A stretch of 64,000 nt of DNA from Clostridiaceae bacterium 14S0207. Lineage in GTDB: Bacteria; Bacillota; Clostridia; Clostridiales; Clostridiaceae. Shown piece by piece: positions 9,426-16,919 of this stretch. The stretch covers positions 1,798,001 to 1,862,000 of the forward strand of contig CP026600.1 of NCBI GenBank assembly GCA_003288255.1, given 5' to 3'. Below the pieces are notes generated by a model, which worked only from the letters and a program-made list of their open reading frames with translations, made no database searches and had not been told where the DNA came from. The stretch's first letter is position 1. Each line of letters starts with the position of its first letter. The position numbers and the translations under genes were made by a program.

Positions 9426-10193
9426 TTAATTTAAATTTTTTAAAAAAACATATATATAATTATAATTTTCACTTAAGCTTTTTCTATTAATTTCCTTAGG
9501 TAGTTTTTGTATATATTTTTTTAATTCATTTAACTTAAGATAATTAGGATCATTTTCTATTTTTCTATTAGAGCTTAATTGTGATGTCCATTTTTTTAAT
9601 TGACCTGTATTTATAGATTTTATATTAGGATCATTAAATTTGTTTAAAATCTTTAATGTTCCATCTATAATTTTACCTATTTGTGCTGTACCTTCATCTT
9701 GCATATTAACTTCAAATTTAGCCTTATTATATTCAATCCCCAAACTATTAAGTTTTTGTATAACTGTATCTACATTATTTTCTAAAAAAACTCCTCCAAT
9801 AATTTTATAAAATTCTCCATCATGTATCACAGTAGGGTATACTATGTTTTTTATACTTTCTAAAACCTTTTTAGCATTTTCTTCACTTTTAAATACTCCA
9901 CATTGTACCCCATAAAACTCCATATATCCTTTTGAACTTTCTTTAACATTCTTATGATCTTTATCATTTTTATATATATTTTTTTCATTGTTATTATCTG
10001 AATTATTAATTTTATTTATTCCATTACTAATATTGGGTAGCTTTTTTCCAATATCAGTTTTAAAAAAATATTTTGAAAGTAATATTGCACTTAATCCTAT
10101 ACATACTATAAAAGTTAATATTATAATAATAGAATTTTGTGAACTTTTCTTTCTTTTTTCAATGCCTCTTATATTATATTTAGTATACTTCAT
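9426..10193 (-). CDS. SPOR-domain membrane protein
   Basis: A 255-residue bitopic protein. A charged cytoplasmic stub ending RKKSSQ is followed by one membrane helix (about residues 21-43), a low-complexity Asn/Lys linker, and a SPOR-like domain (about residues 92-165; FYGVQCGVFKSEENAKKVLE, VIHDGEFYKIIGGVFLEN). SPOR domains bind glycan strands stripped of stem peptides, at septa or in the spore cortex. The C-terminal 90 residues are unassigned and helical. The ribosome binding site is GGGGGG eight bases before the ATG. It is monocistronic, with the terminator at 9363-9399. The role in division or sporulation is inferred from the domain only. Confidence 0.8.
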   Translation of the reverse strand: MKYTKYNIRGIEKRKKSSQNSIIIILTFIVCIGLSAILLSKYFFKTDIGKKLPNISNGINKINNSDNNNEKNIYKNDKDHKNVKESSKGYMEFYGVQCGVFKSEENAKKVLESIKNIVYPTVIHDGEFYKIIGGVFLENNVDTVIQKLNSLGIEYNKAKFEVNMQDEGTAQIGKIIDGTLKILNKFNDPNIKSINTGQLKKWTSQLSSNRKIENDPNYLKLNELKKYIQKLPKEINRKSLSENYNYIYVFLKNLN

Positions 10194-10272
10194 TTTTATC
10201 CCCCCTGTTTATTTCTATATTTATATTATATGGGATTTAATTCTAAATATAACTTTAATTTTATTTTTTATC

Positions 10273-10368
10273 AATATGAGTGCAAATATTATTTTGTAAT
10301 TAATATGAATATACTATCTTATTGTCTTAATAATATGAGTGTATGAACTTATTGTTTAACTAATATGA
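10273..10368. repeat. Imperfect 30-bp tandem repeats at the 3' end of the GNAT gene
   Basis: The element AATATGA recurs at 10273, 10302, 10332 and 10362, a period of 29-30 bp, each time followed by an AT-rich stretch resembling TTATTGTTTAA. The last copy overlaps the final codons and stop of the acetyltransferase gene. Read on the minus strand in the same frame, successive copies encode MLILVKQ-stop, TLILLRQ-stop and IFILITK-stop, so the gene end including its stop codon appears duplicated. Confidence 0.75.
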
Positions 10369-10855
10369 GCATATCTTTTTTCTTTTCATTTATATCGAAA
10401 AACTCTTTAGATATTCTTTCAATACAGAATCCATTTTTCTTCCAAAATCTTAGATTATCTTTTTCCTCATTTAATATGCCAGTATAAAACACTTTAATAT
10501 CATATGTTTTTTTTAGAAATTCAATAATTTTAATAATTAATTTACTTCCTATTCCTTTATTTCTATATTCTTTATTTATATGGATACAATTTATCCATAC
10601 TTTGTTACTTTTTTTAAATTCTACACGTCCTCTTAAAAAACCTATAAATTTATGTTCACATTCAAACTTAGCAAAGAATTCCCCTTCTGTTAAGTAGTAT
10701 TCTAAGAACCTGTCATAAACCTCTTCTATATTCATATATTCTTTATTTCCAACAAAAAACTTTTCTTTTGTTATAGAATTATAAATTTTTATTACATCAT
10801 TCTTATTTACATCTTTAACTTCTATATCTTCTACAACTAAATTAAGATTTAACAT
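10349..10855 (-). CDS. GNAT-family N-acetyltransferase
   Basis: A 168-residue acetyltransferase of the GNAT fold. The acetyl-CoA-binding motif A is clear (HINKEYRNKGIGSKLIIKII, about residues 92-111, with the R/Q-x-x-G-x-G/A-type loop RNKGIG). It is followed by the beta5/C-terminal block FYTGILNEEKDNLRFWKKNGF. The acceptor substrate cannot be told. The ribosome binding site AAGGTGGTGAG precedes the ATG. It is monocistronic. Its 3' end lies inside a tandem repeat array that duplicates its last codons and stop, so the C-terminus may differ in length between related strains. Confidence 0.85.
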   Translation of the reverse strand: MLNLNLVVEDIEVKDVNKNDVIKIYNSITKEKFFVGNKEYMNIEEVYDRFLEYYLTEGEFFAKFECEHKFIGFLRGRVEFKKSNKVWINCIHINKEYRNKGIGSKLIIKIIEFLKKTYDIKVFYTGILNEEKDNLRFWKKNGFCIERISKEFFDINEKKKDMLILVKQ

Positions 10856-10960
10856 ATGCTCACCACCTTACAATAATAAAAATTCTACATTTTTACTATT
10901 TTTCCTCTTAATTTATTTATAAAATAGTTTTAAGCTATAATATTTTTAGTATAAAAGGAA

Positions 10961-10992
10961 AAGACTTGCAATTTGCTATTACAAGTCTTTTT
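10961..10992 (-). terminator. Terminator after the His/Cys-rich protein gene
   Basis: Arms AAGACTTG and CAAGTCTT around a 13-base loop. A T/C-rich run follows on the minus strand, 11 bp past the stop at 11003. Confidence 0.75.
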
Positions 10993-11002
10993 AATTTATA
11001 TA

Positions 11003-11521
11003 TTATCTATTTGAATATTTTAGTGTTAATTTTATAATACGCATAATTATTCTTTTACATTGTTCTGCTGGAATACAATATCTTCTCAATGCATCAAAAA
11101 TTTCTGGATTACACTTTCTTATTTTTATATAAATTCTATTTACATCACAGTTACAATGACAATGATGTTTATGTCCTCTTAATAAATCTTCATTTTCTTC
11201 CTCGTCATCCATATATCTTTCTTCTATAAATAGAGGTACTCCAAATACAGGTTTAAATGTTCTATTATCCCTTTTTAAATCCTCATCCATATAAGATAAA
11301 TCCTCTAATTCATTAAATTCATCGAATTCATCAAATTGATCCTTAATTTCACATCTTTCACCTCTATAATCATTTTCATCATATAAATATGTTTCATTTG
11401 AATCTCTTGTATAGTTTTTCTCTATTTCTTCTTCTAAACTAATTCCAGACTTCATTGGAATCATAGCATATTCCTCATCATCTAACAGTAAGCTTGGATA
11501 TTTTTCTAACTCATTTATCAT
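11003..11521 (-). CDS. Uncharacterised acidic protein with a His/Cys cluster
   Basis: A 172-residue protein of unknown family. The start is the ATG at 11519-11521 behind GGAGG; an earlier in-frame start lies upstream of that site. Residues 1-105 are strongly acidic (repeats of DEFDEFNELEDL type). A cluster HKHHCHCNCD (about residues 115-124) has four His/three Cys in ten residues and could bind metal. The C-terminal 45 residues are basic and contain two more Cys (RRYCIPAEQC). No signal peptide or membrane segment is seen. It is followed by its own terminator and lies directly downstream of the superoxide-dismutase-like gene (63-bp gap), possibly in the same transcript. A spore-coat or metal-handling role is conceivable but not shown. 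Confidence 0.7.
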   Translation of the reverse strand: MINELEKYPSLLLDDEEYAMIPMKSGISLEEEIEKNYTRDSNETYLYDENDYRGERCEIKDQFDEFDEFNELEDLSYMDEDLKRDNRTFKPVFGVPLFIEERYMDDEEENEDLLRGHKHHCHCNCDVNRIYIKIRKCNPEIFDALRRYCIPAEQCKRIIMRIIKLTLKYSNR

Positions 11522-11584
11522 TATAAAACCTCCATAAATAATCACATTATTAATTTATGATTTTATTCCTAAAATGATACATAA

Positions 11585-12202
11585 TTATGTGATTTTTAAT
11601 AATTGCTCTGCTTTTAATAATCTTCGTTTTACTACATCCCAATTTATCGTCTTTAAAAATGTATCTATATATGCCTTTCTATCAATTCCAAAGTCTATCA
11701 TATATGCATGCTCATAAACATCTAACACTAGTATAGGAATTGAATTCCAAATACCTCCTTCATCATGTGCATCACAACCATATATGTGTAATTTATTATC
11801 AATAGGTTCTAAAGCAACAACCACCCATCCCCTAACAGATAATGCAGACTTAGTAAATAAGTCTACAAATCTTTCACAGCCATAAAAATCATTTTCTAAT
11901 CTTTCAAGTATTTCATATGGAATACTTGGTACTTTATACTCACTATTATTTAGACATATATTTTGAAAATATAATTGATGCAATTTTACCCCATCTAATG
12001 CAAAACTTTGACCTTTTAATAAAGCTCTTAATTTACTATAAGTTTGATTTCCTTCCATAAACTTTGGAGTATTATTTATTATATTATAAATCTCATTTGT
12101 TTTGCTTACATATCCTTCATAAAGTTTATAATGTTGTGTTAATTGCTTCATGGATAGACCTTTAACTTTAGTAAAATCATAATTTTTAGCTATTATTTTC
12201 AA
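11585..12202 (-). CDS. Fe/Mn superoxide dismutase family protein (divergent)
   Basis: About 205 residues. The TTG at 12200-12202 is preferred as start because AGGAGAG lies six bases upstream; an ATG 30 bp earlier has a poor site. The C-terminal signature LDVYEHAYMIDFG matches the DxWEHAYxxDY metal-ligand motif (Asp and His ligands) and is followed by the usual INWDVVKRRL. An upstream KLHQLYFQN carries the second His ligand, and QHYKLYEGYV probably the first. The usual Trp and Tyr around the ligands are changed (LYF for FYW, VY for VW), so activity is uncertain. Canonical members convert superoxide to peroxide plus oxygen. Similar divergent forms occur in clostridia. Confidence 0.8.
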   Translation of the reverse strand: MKIIAKNYDFTKVKGLSMKQLTQHYKLYEGYVSKTNEIYNIINNTPKFMEGNQTYSKLRALLKGQSFALDGVKLHQLYFQNICLNNSEYKVPSIPYEILERLENDFYGCERFVDLFTKSALSVRGWVVVALEPIDNKLHIYGCDAHDEGGIWNSIPILVLDVYEHAYMIDFGIDRKAYIDTFLKTINWDVVKRRLLKAEQLLKIT

Positions 12203-12251
12203 ATTTATCTCTCCTAAAAAATACTCTTCCATTTATAATATTCAAATCCTT

Positions 12252-13139
12252 TTAAAAAGATACAGATTTAAATCCTTTTCCTTGAACTTCTGCAACCTCC
12301 ATTATAGTTATTACTGCTGTAGGATCTATTTTATTTATTAATTCTTTTCCTTTTGCCAATTGTTTTGATGACATAACAGAATAAATAATTTTTTTATCTT
12401 CTCCAGTATAAGCACCTTGTCCATTTAAAAAAGTTACTCCCCTACCTAGCTTATTTAGTATTACTTCCTTGACCTCTTCTGGTTTTTTAGTTATTACAAA
12501 AAGCATTTTTTTTCTATCTAATCCTTCTATAACTTTATCCATAAAGGCAGATTTCATGTACATAGATATTATAGTATATATTGCAATTTCTATACTACCT
12601 CCCACTACTGCTCCTAAAATTACAATACATATATTTATAATAAAACTAATAGTACCTATGGTAACCCCATATTTCTTTTTAACTATAACAGATATAATAT
12701 CTGTTCCGCCTTCTGATCCCCTACATCTAAATACTATCCCCATTCCCAATCCACCTATTACTCCTCCACAAATACTAGATAGAAGCATATCATTCATATG
12801 ATATGCTTTAGTAAAATCTTTTGTTATAACTAGAAATAAAGACATAGACATCATTCCAATAAAACTACATATCCCAAATTCTTTATCCAAAAATTTAATT
12901 CCCATTATAAACAAAGGAATATTTAATAAAAACACAAATATACCTGAGGGAATATAGGTTAAATATTGGATTATAATAGCTACTCCTGTTACCCCACCAG
13001 CTATTAATTTATGTGGTGTAATAAATAAATTAACCGAAAGTGAATAAATAAATGTTCCCAAGATAATCATAAATAATCTATAAGTTCTTTCCTTAGTAAA
13101 AAATTCTTTAAATTTAATTTCTTTCTTTAACCCTTTCAT
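12252..13139 (-). CDS. YitT family membrane protein (DUF161/DUF2179)
   Basis: A 295-residue protein with about five or six membrane helices. The YitT signature is present: NLFITPHKLIAGGVTGVAII near residue 40 and CRGSEGGTDIISVIVKKKYG near 140. A cytoplasmic DUF2179 domain is C-terminal (about 210-285; LDRKKMLFVITKKPEEVKEV, GRGVTFLNGQGAYTG). The transport substrate and function of the family are not established. The start ATG has AGGAGG eight bases upstream. It is isolated from the upstream cbiMN operon by a terminator. Confidence 0.92.
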   Translation of the reverse strand: MKGLKKEIKFKEFFTKERTYRLFMIILGTFIYSLSVNLFITPHKLIAGGVTGVAIIIQYLTYIPSGIFVFLLNIPLFIMGIKFLDKEFGICSFIGMMSMSLFLVITKDFTKAYHMNDMLLSSICGGVIGGLGMGIVFRCRGSEGGTDIISVIVKKKYGVTIGTISFIINICIVILGAVVGGSIEIAIYTIISMYMKSAFMDKVIEGLDRKKMLFVITKKPEEVKEVILNKLGRGVTFLNGQGAYTGEDKKIIYSVMSSKQLAKGKELINKIDPTAVITIMEVAEVQGKGFKSVSF

Positions 13140-13165
13140 TATTATCCTCCTAAATTTTAAATAAT

Positions 13166-13211
13166 AAACATAAAAAGCCCAAGAGAAATACCTCCTGAGC
13201 TTTTTATGTTT
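13166..13211 (-). terminator. Terminator of the cbiMN operon
   Basis: Arms AAACATAAAAAGC and GCTTTTTATGTTT, with further pairing inside (CTCAGGAG/CTCTTGGG on the minus strand). It begins 2 bp after the cbiN stop, which shows that the transcript does not continue into cbiQ/cbiO-like genes. Confidence 0.85.
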
Positions 13212-13212
13212 A

Positions 13213-13548
13213 CTAAGATTCTTTTATTGAATTTTTGTTAGTTCCTTGCATTTTTTCTTGTACCGCTGATTTTCTTTTACCTTTCATATATCCAAAATAA
13301 TAAGCCACAACTGCTGTACCTATAGATGCTTGAACAGCAAATAACAAACTTTCGACTTCTCCACTTGGTGGTTCCCAAATATGTTCTGCCCATGGCTTAT
13401 AGTCTTTATTTATCTTAGTTATAGCATCTTCTGCTTGATCATCTGCTCCAGCAAATTCAGCACCTGATTTTAAAATTAATGGTGCTACAATGATGACAAG
13501 TGCAACTAAAAATAATATTATATTAGTCTTTTTAGATGATTTCATCAA
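13213..13548 (-). CDS. cbiN: Cobalt ECF transporter subunit CbiN
   Basis: A 111-residue protein with two membrane helices (about residues 9-27 and 70-88). Between them is the conserved extracytoplasmic loop [13 protein letters not shown], then [20 protein letters not shown], typical of CbiN. CbiN works with CbiM in Co2+ uptake for cobalamin synthesis. It overlaps the end of cbiM by 17 bp, which shows translational coupling. It is the last gene before a terminator; no CbiQ or CbiO is encoded next to it. Confidence 0.95.
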   Translation of the reverse strand: MMKSSKKTNIILFLVALVIIVAPLILKSGAEFAGADDQAEDAITKINKDYKPWAEHIWEPPSGEVESLLFAVQASIGTAVVAYYFGYMKGKRKSAVQEKMQGTNKNSIKES

Positions 13549-14263
13549 TTGATCCCTCTTTTCTATACTCTATTAATAGATTAAACACTATAGCTGATAA
13601 AATTCCCTCTGCAATTGCTAGTGGAATTTGTGTAACAGCAAATATACCTAAAAACTTAGTACAGGATGCCATAATTCCACCTACAGGATCTGGATGAGCT
13701 ATTGCAAGTTGAATTGCAGTTACAACATAAGTTAATAAATCCCCTAAAGATGCTGCAAAAAATACTGCAATTGCTGGTTTAACATTTAATTTTTTGAGTA
13801 TTTTAAATACAAAATATGCAACTAATGAACCTACTATAGCCATTGAAAAAGTATTGGCACCTAAAGTAGTAAGTCCTCCATGGGCTAATAAAATTGCTTG
13901 GAATAAAAGTACTATAACTCCTAATACAGTCATTACTGTTGGTCCAAATAAAGCTGCTCCTAATCCTATTCCTGTTGGATGTGAACAACTTCCTGTAACT
14001 GAAGGTATTTTAAGAGCTGAAAGTACAAATACAAATGCACCTACTAATGCTATAAGCATTTTTTGATTAGGATGCTCTTTAAAAATTTTCTTTAAATTTA
14101 TAAGTCCTATGATAAAAAATGGTGCTGATGCTAAAAACCAAATTATTGCCCATTTGATTGGTAGCATTCCTTCTGCTATGTGCATAGCATAAACATATCC
14201 TGGTGCACATACCAAAGTAATTAAGAAAAACAAAAATACCCCTATTCTTTTACTTTGTTTCAT
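13532..14263 (-). CDS. cbiM: Cobalt ECF transporter S component CbiM
   Basis: A 243-residue membrane protein. It opens with an apparent signal or first membrane segment, then [17 protein letters not shown], the N-terminal metal-binding loop of CbiM whose Met-His coordinates Co2+. [20 protein letters not shown] is the second conserved block. CbiM is the substrate-specific unit for cobalt. The gene lies behind a cobalamin riboswitch and its terminator hairpin (14306-14590), so high B12 should shut expression. The ribosome binding site GGGAGG is eight bases before the ATG. It overlaps cbiN by 17 bp. Confidence 0.96.
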   Translation of the reverse strand: MKQSKRIGVFLFFLITLVCAPGYVYAMHIAEGMLPIKWAIIWFLASAPFFIIGLINLKKIFKEHPNQKMLIALVGAFVFVLSALKIPSVTGSCSHPTGIGLGAALFGPTVMTVLGVIVLLFQAILLAHGGLTTLGANTFSMAIVGSLVAYFVFKILKKLNVKPAIAVFFAASLGDLLTYVVTAIQLAIAHPDPVGGIMASCTKFLGIFAVTQIPLAIAEGILSAIVFNLLIEYRKEGSIDEII

Positions 14264-14305
14264 AACTTTTCCTCCCTAAAGTTTGTCTCAATTTATTTTT
14301 AAAAA

Positions 14306-14340
14306 TAAAAAAGCCTTAACCTTTCCTTGGTTAAGACTTA
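14306..14340 (-). terminator. Riboswitch expression-platform terminator
   Basis: On the minus strand CTTAACC (14329-14335 region) pairs with GGTTAAG (14315-14321) and is followed by GCTTTTTT. It lies between the cobalamin aptamer and cbiM, as expected for transcription attenuation. Confidence 0.85.
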
Positions 14341-14419
14341 TAATAACACTTGCAAGAACTAAAATACATTCACAATCAATAACAAGTATCACACTTCCCT
14401 CCGAAGGTTACTTATTCGT

Positions 14420-14580
14420 GATTTAGGCAGGTCTCCTGACTTAAGATTCGCTTTACTCCTTATCCTTCCCATATATTTCTATACAGTGGCTATTATAAGT
14501 TTCATCCTCTTTTACAGTAGCGGGGGCTGTAGTGGAATTACACCATTTTCCCTATTAATCTACAAAGTAGAACCTAAATC
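14420..14580 (-). ncRNA. Cobalamin (B12) riboswitch aptamer
   Basis: Reading the minus strand, the closing stem GATTTAGG/CCTAAATC (14573-14580 with 14420-14427) brackets the hallmark cobalamin elements. These are AGGGAAAATGGTG, then CAGCCCCCGCTACTG, the B12 box GCCACTG, and AGTCAGGAGACCTGCC near the 3' end. It controls cbiMN together with the terminator downstream. The rest of 14264-14696 holds only this element and its promoter. Confidence 0.96.
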
Positions 14581-14621
14581 CCTTTATTTATTTATCAATT
14601 TTCATTAAAAATTCTACAATC

Positions 14622-14650
14622 ATGTTACCATATTTAAATAAATTATGCAA
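14622..14650 (-). promoter_or_regulatory. Putative sigma-A promoter of the riboswitch-cbiMN operon
   Basis: On the minus strand TTGCAT (14645-14650) and TAACAT (14622-14627) are separated by exactly 17 bases and lie about 40 bases upstream of the aptamer. Confidence 0.6.
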
Positions 14651-14696
14651 GTTTTTATAAAAATTTTAACAATTTTCTGTAACTAATTTATTAACT

Positions 14697-15242
14697 TTAT
14701 ATTTTAGCTTTTAAAACCTCTTCACCATTTAAAGCTTTTATAGTAAATATATCGTTTTCTAATATTCCATAAGAATTAGAGGAACCACCCTTAGGAATAG
14801 AAACCGATCCTGGATTAATAAAAGTTATTCCTTTATCATTTTTCTCTATAACTGGTATATGTGTGTGTCCATAAATAAATACATCACCATCACTTAGATA
14901 TGGCATATTATCTTTATTAAAAACATGTCCATGAGTTAGAAAAAGTTTTTTATTATTATAAAGTATAATATTATAATCGCTCATTATAGGATATTCTATA
15001 AGCATTTGATCCACTTCCCCATCACAATTTCCTCTTACAGCAATAACCTTATATTTTAACTTATTTAAAGTTTTTGCTACTTCTTTAGGATTATAGTCCT
15101 TGGGCAAATCATTTCTTGGACCATGATAAAGTTCGTCTCCTAATATAATTATATACTGTGGCTTCTCCTTTTCAACACATTTTAATGCCTCATCTAAATA
15201 AAATTTTGAACCATGGATATCTGACATAAAAAATAATTTCAT
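14697..15242 (-). CDS. YfcE-type metallophosphoesterase
   Basis: A 181-residue calcineurin-like phosphoesterase. The metal-binding motifs are in order: FFMSDIHGS (D and H, residues 5-12), ILGDELYHGP, VRGNCDGEVD (GNCD), LTHGHVFN and YGHTHIPV. The family (YfcE/MJ0936) hydrolyses phosphodiesters; the physiological substrate is unknown. An AGAGGTG site lies about ten bases before the ATG. The gene is monocistronic, next to the cbi riboswitch promoter in the same direction but separated by more than 50 bp. No clear terminator was seen directly after it. Confidence 0.93.
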   Translation of the reverse strand: MKLFFMSDIHGSKFYLDEALKCVEKEKPQYIIILGDELYHGPRNDLPKDYNPKEVAKTLNKLKYKVIAVRGNCDGEVDQMLIEYPIMSDYNIILYNNKKLFLTHGHVFNKDNMPYLSDGDVFIYGHTHIPVIEKNDKGITFINPGSVSIPKGGSSNSYGILENDIFTIKALNGEEVLKAKI

Positions 15243-15340
15243 AACTAGATTAACACCTCTAATACATTATAATATTTTTAATTTATACTTTTTATTATAT
15301 CATACTTATAAAATATTAAATTTATATTATTTAATCTAAC

Positions 15341-15376
15341 AAAAAAGTGATAACTAAATTTAATTATCACTTTTTT
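15341..15376 (-). terminator. Terminator after the lipoprotein gene
   Basis: Arms AAAAAAGTGATAA and TTATCACTTTTTT around an AT-rich loop, just past the stop at 15380. Good T runs occur on both strands. Confidence 0.85.
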
Positions 15377-15379
15377 ATA

Positions 15380-15844
15380 TTATTCTACTATAAATCTTTC
15401 CCTTAATTCTTCAGGTGATATATACATATCCTTAAGACGTTTTTCAATAGAAGGTTCTAACATACCTATGTCCCCTCCTAAATTTTCCATTATTGACTTA
15501 AATTTTGGTCTAGAATACGCATATATATTTTCATTCCTACTTCCCAGATAATTTAACTTTCTAAAGTCTTTATTTTTGATCCATGAATTTTTGTCTAGAA
15601 CCCATAATTCCAGTAGTATTACATTTTGACCTTTATATCTACTTTCAAACACTATATGCTCATAGGAATCTTTTTCTTTTATATGTACCTTTTTATAGTT
15701 TTTATCCCATGTTTCAGGTACCTTAAATTGAATTCCTAATTTTTTATTTGTATACATATGTTCTGAACTACTTGTATTGCAACCACTAAAAACAATATTA
15801 ATAAAAAGAATAAATAAGAAAAAATATATACTATTTTTTTTCAA
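15380..15844 (-). CDS. Small lipoprotein of unknown function
   Basis: A 154-residue exported lipoprotein. The N-terminal signal sequence MKKNSIYFFLFILFINIVF is followed by the lipobox FSGC, with Cys at about residue 21. The mature part has YTNKKLGIQFKVPETWDKNY, which resembles the opening of PsbP-like or DUF-type surface domains in clostridial lipoproteins, but no firm family is recognised. The start is TTG (15842-15844) with AGAGGTG upstream. It is followed by a strong terminator. The neighbouring upstream gene is a VanY-type peptidase, so a cell-envelope role is plausible but unproven. Confidence 0.75.
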   Translation of the reverse strand: MKKNSIYFFLFILFINIVFSGCNTSSSEHMYTNKKLGIQFKVPETWDKNYKKVHIKEKDSYEHIVFESRYKGQNVILLELWVLDKNSWIKNKDFRKLNYLGSRNENIYAYSRPKFKSIMENLGGDIGMLEPSIEKRLKDMYISPEELRERFIVE

Positions 15845-15927
15845 CTTTAAGCACCTCTTAAAATTATATAATCTAGTATATATTATTTCCTTTTATTTTT
15901 CATAAATTCATGATTTACAAATATATT

Positions 15928-16809
15928 TTATTTATTATAAAATTCTTCTAAAGTTAAGTGATTTTCCGTTAAATATTGTGCTAAATCCTTACCTACATAT
16001 CTTATATGCCATGGTTCATATGCATAACCTGTGATAAGTTCCTTTCCTTCTGGATATCTAATTATAAATCCATACTTATAACAATTATCTTTTAGCCATT
16101 TACCTTCATTTGTATCAGCAAAGGTATCAAGTAACACATTTTTTATCTTATCACAACTTAAATCCATAGCAAGCCCTGTTTGATGTTCACTTTCTCCAGG
16201 TCTAGCAGAATATTTAAGCGCTGAATTTACCCCTTCACTTTGCACCTTTGATGAAAAAATCATATTTTGTGTTTCATAAGATCTAAACCCCGAAACACCT
16301 TTAAAATAAATTTTATCTTTTAGAGCATCTTTATATAACTTTTCTAAATTAATTGCCATTTCTTTTCTTGCTAATCTCTCATGAGAATTTTCTGGCTTAA
16401 CAAAAGGTATATTTACCTTAACCAAATCTTTAGGTACATATTTTTTTGGTAAACTCACTATTTTATTAACTAAAAAAGTGTAATTACTATCTTTTAAAAT
16501 TTCCATAGAAATTTTATTTATATTATTAAAATCATTTTTATTTAAAGATAGATTCTTAAATTTTTCAAGTTTTAAAGGATTTACATTAGAATTTCCTTTA
16601 TTATTTTCTAAAACAATTTTATTTATTCTATTTAATTCACTTACTTTAAACTGTATGCTATTTGTATTTGCAAAAACATTCATGTTCTTATTTTCTATTA
16701 TTAAAGTACTAAAACATAACCCTATACTTACAAAACCCGTAATTATAAAAATTCTATAATTTTTTAGTTTTTTATTGATCTTATGTTTATTAATTCTTTT
16801 TATAAGCAA
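15928..16809 (-). CDS. VanY-type D-alanyl-D-alanine carboxypeptidase (peptidase M15B)
   Basis: A 293-residue exported Zn peptidase that trims D-Ala from peptidoglycan stem peptides. A membrane anchor or uncleaved signal is at about residues 19-38. A linker region of about 90 residues follows, and then the M15B catalytic domain: GVSGFRSYETQNMIF, GESEHQTGLAMDLSC (His and Asp zinc ligands) and YEPWHIRYVGKDLA (third ligand His with the catalytic neighbourhood). The start is TTG at 16807-16809, behind GGAGGTG with about ten bases spacing. A vancomycin-resistance role is not implied; a lone VanY-like enzyme is common in clostridia. Confidence 0.92.
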   Translation of the reverse strand: MLIKRINKHKINKKLKNYRIFIITGFVSIGLCFSTLIIENKNMNVFANTNSIQFKVSELNRINKIVLENNKGNSNVNPLKLEKFKNLSLNKNDFNNINKISMEILKDSNYTFLVNKIVSLPKKYVPKDLVKVNIPFVKPENSHERLARKEMAINLEKLYKDALKDKIYFKGVSGFRSYETQNMIFSSKVQSEGVNSALKYSARPGESEHQTGLAMDLSCDKIKNVLLDTFADTNEGKWLKDNCYKYGFIIRYPEGKELITGYAYEPWHIRYVGKDLAQYLTENHLTLEEFYNK

Positions 16810-16919
16810 TTAACTTTTCACCTCCATACTTAAGTTTAAGTGCCAATATTTTGAGATATATAACATTATATCACATTTAATATTATACTAAAAAGAATAT
16901 TACTTTAACACTAGCTTTA

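Noticed and set aside
10273-10375. CRISPR array at the 30-bp repeats
   Set aside because: Repeats are contiguous without spacers and degenerate, overlap a coding end, and no cas gene is in the window.
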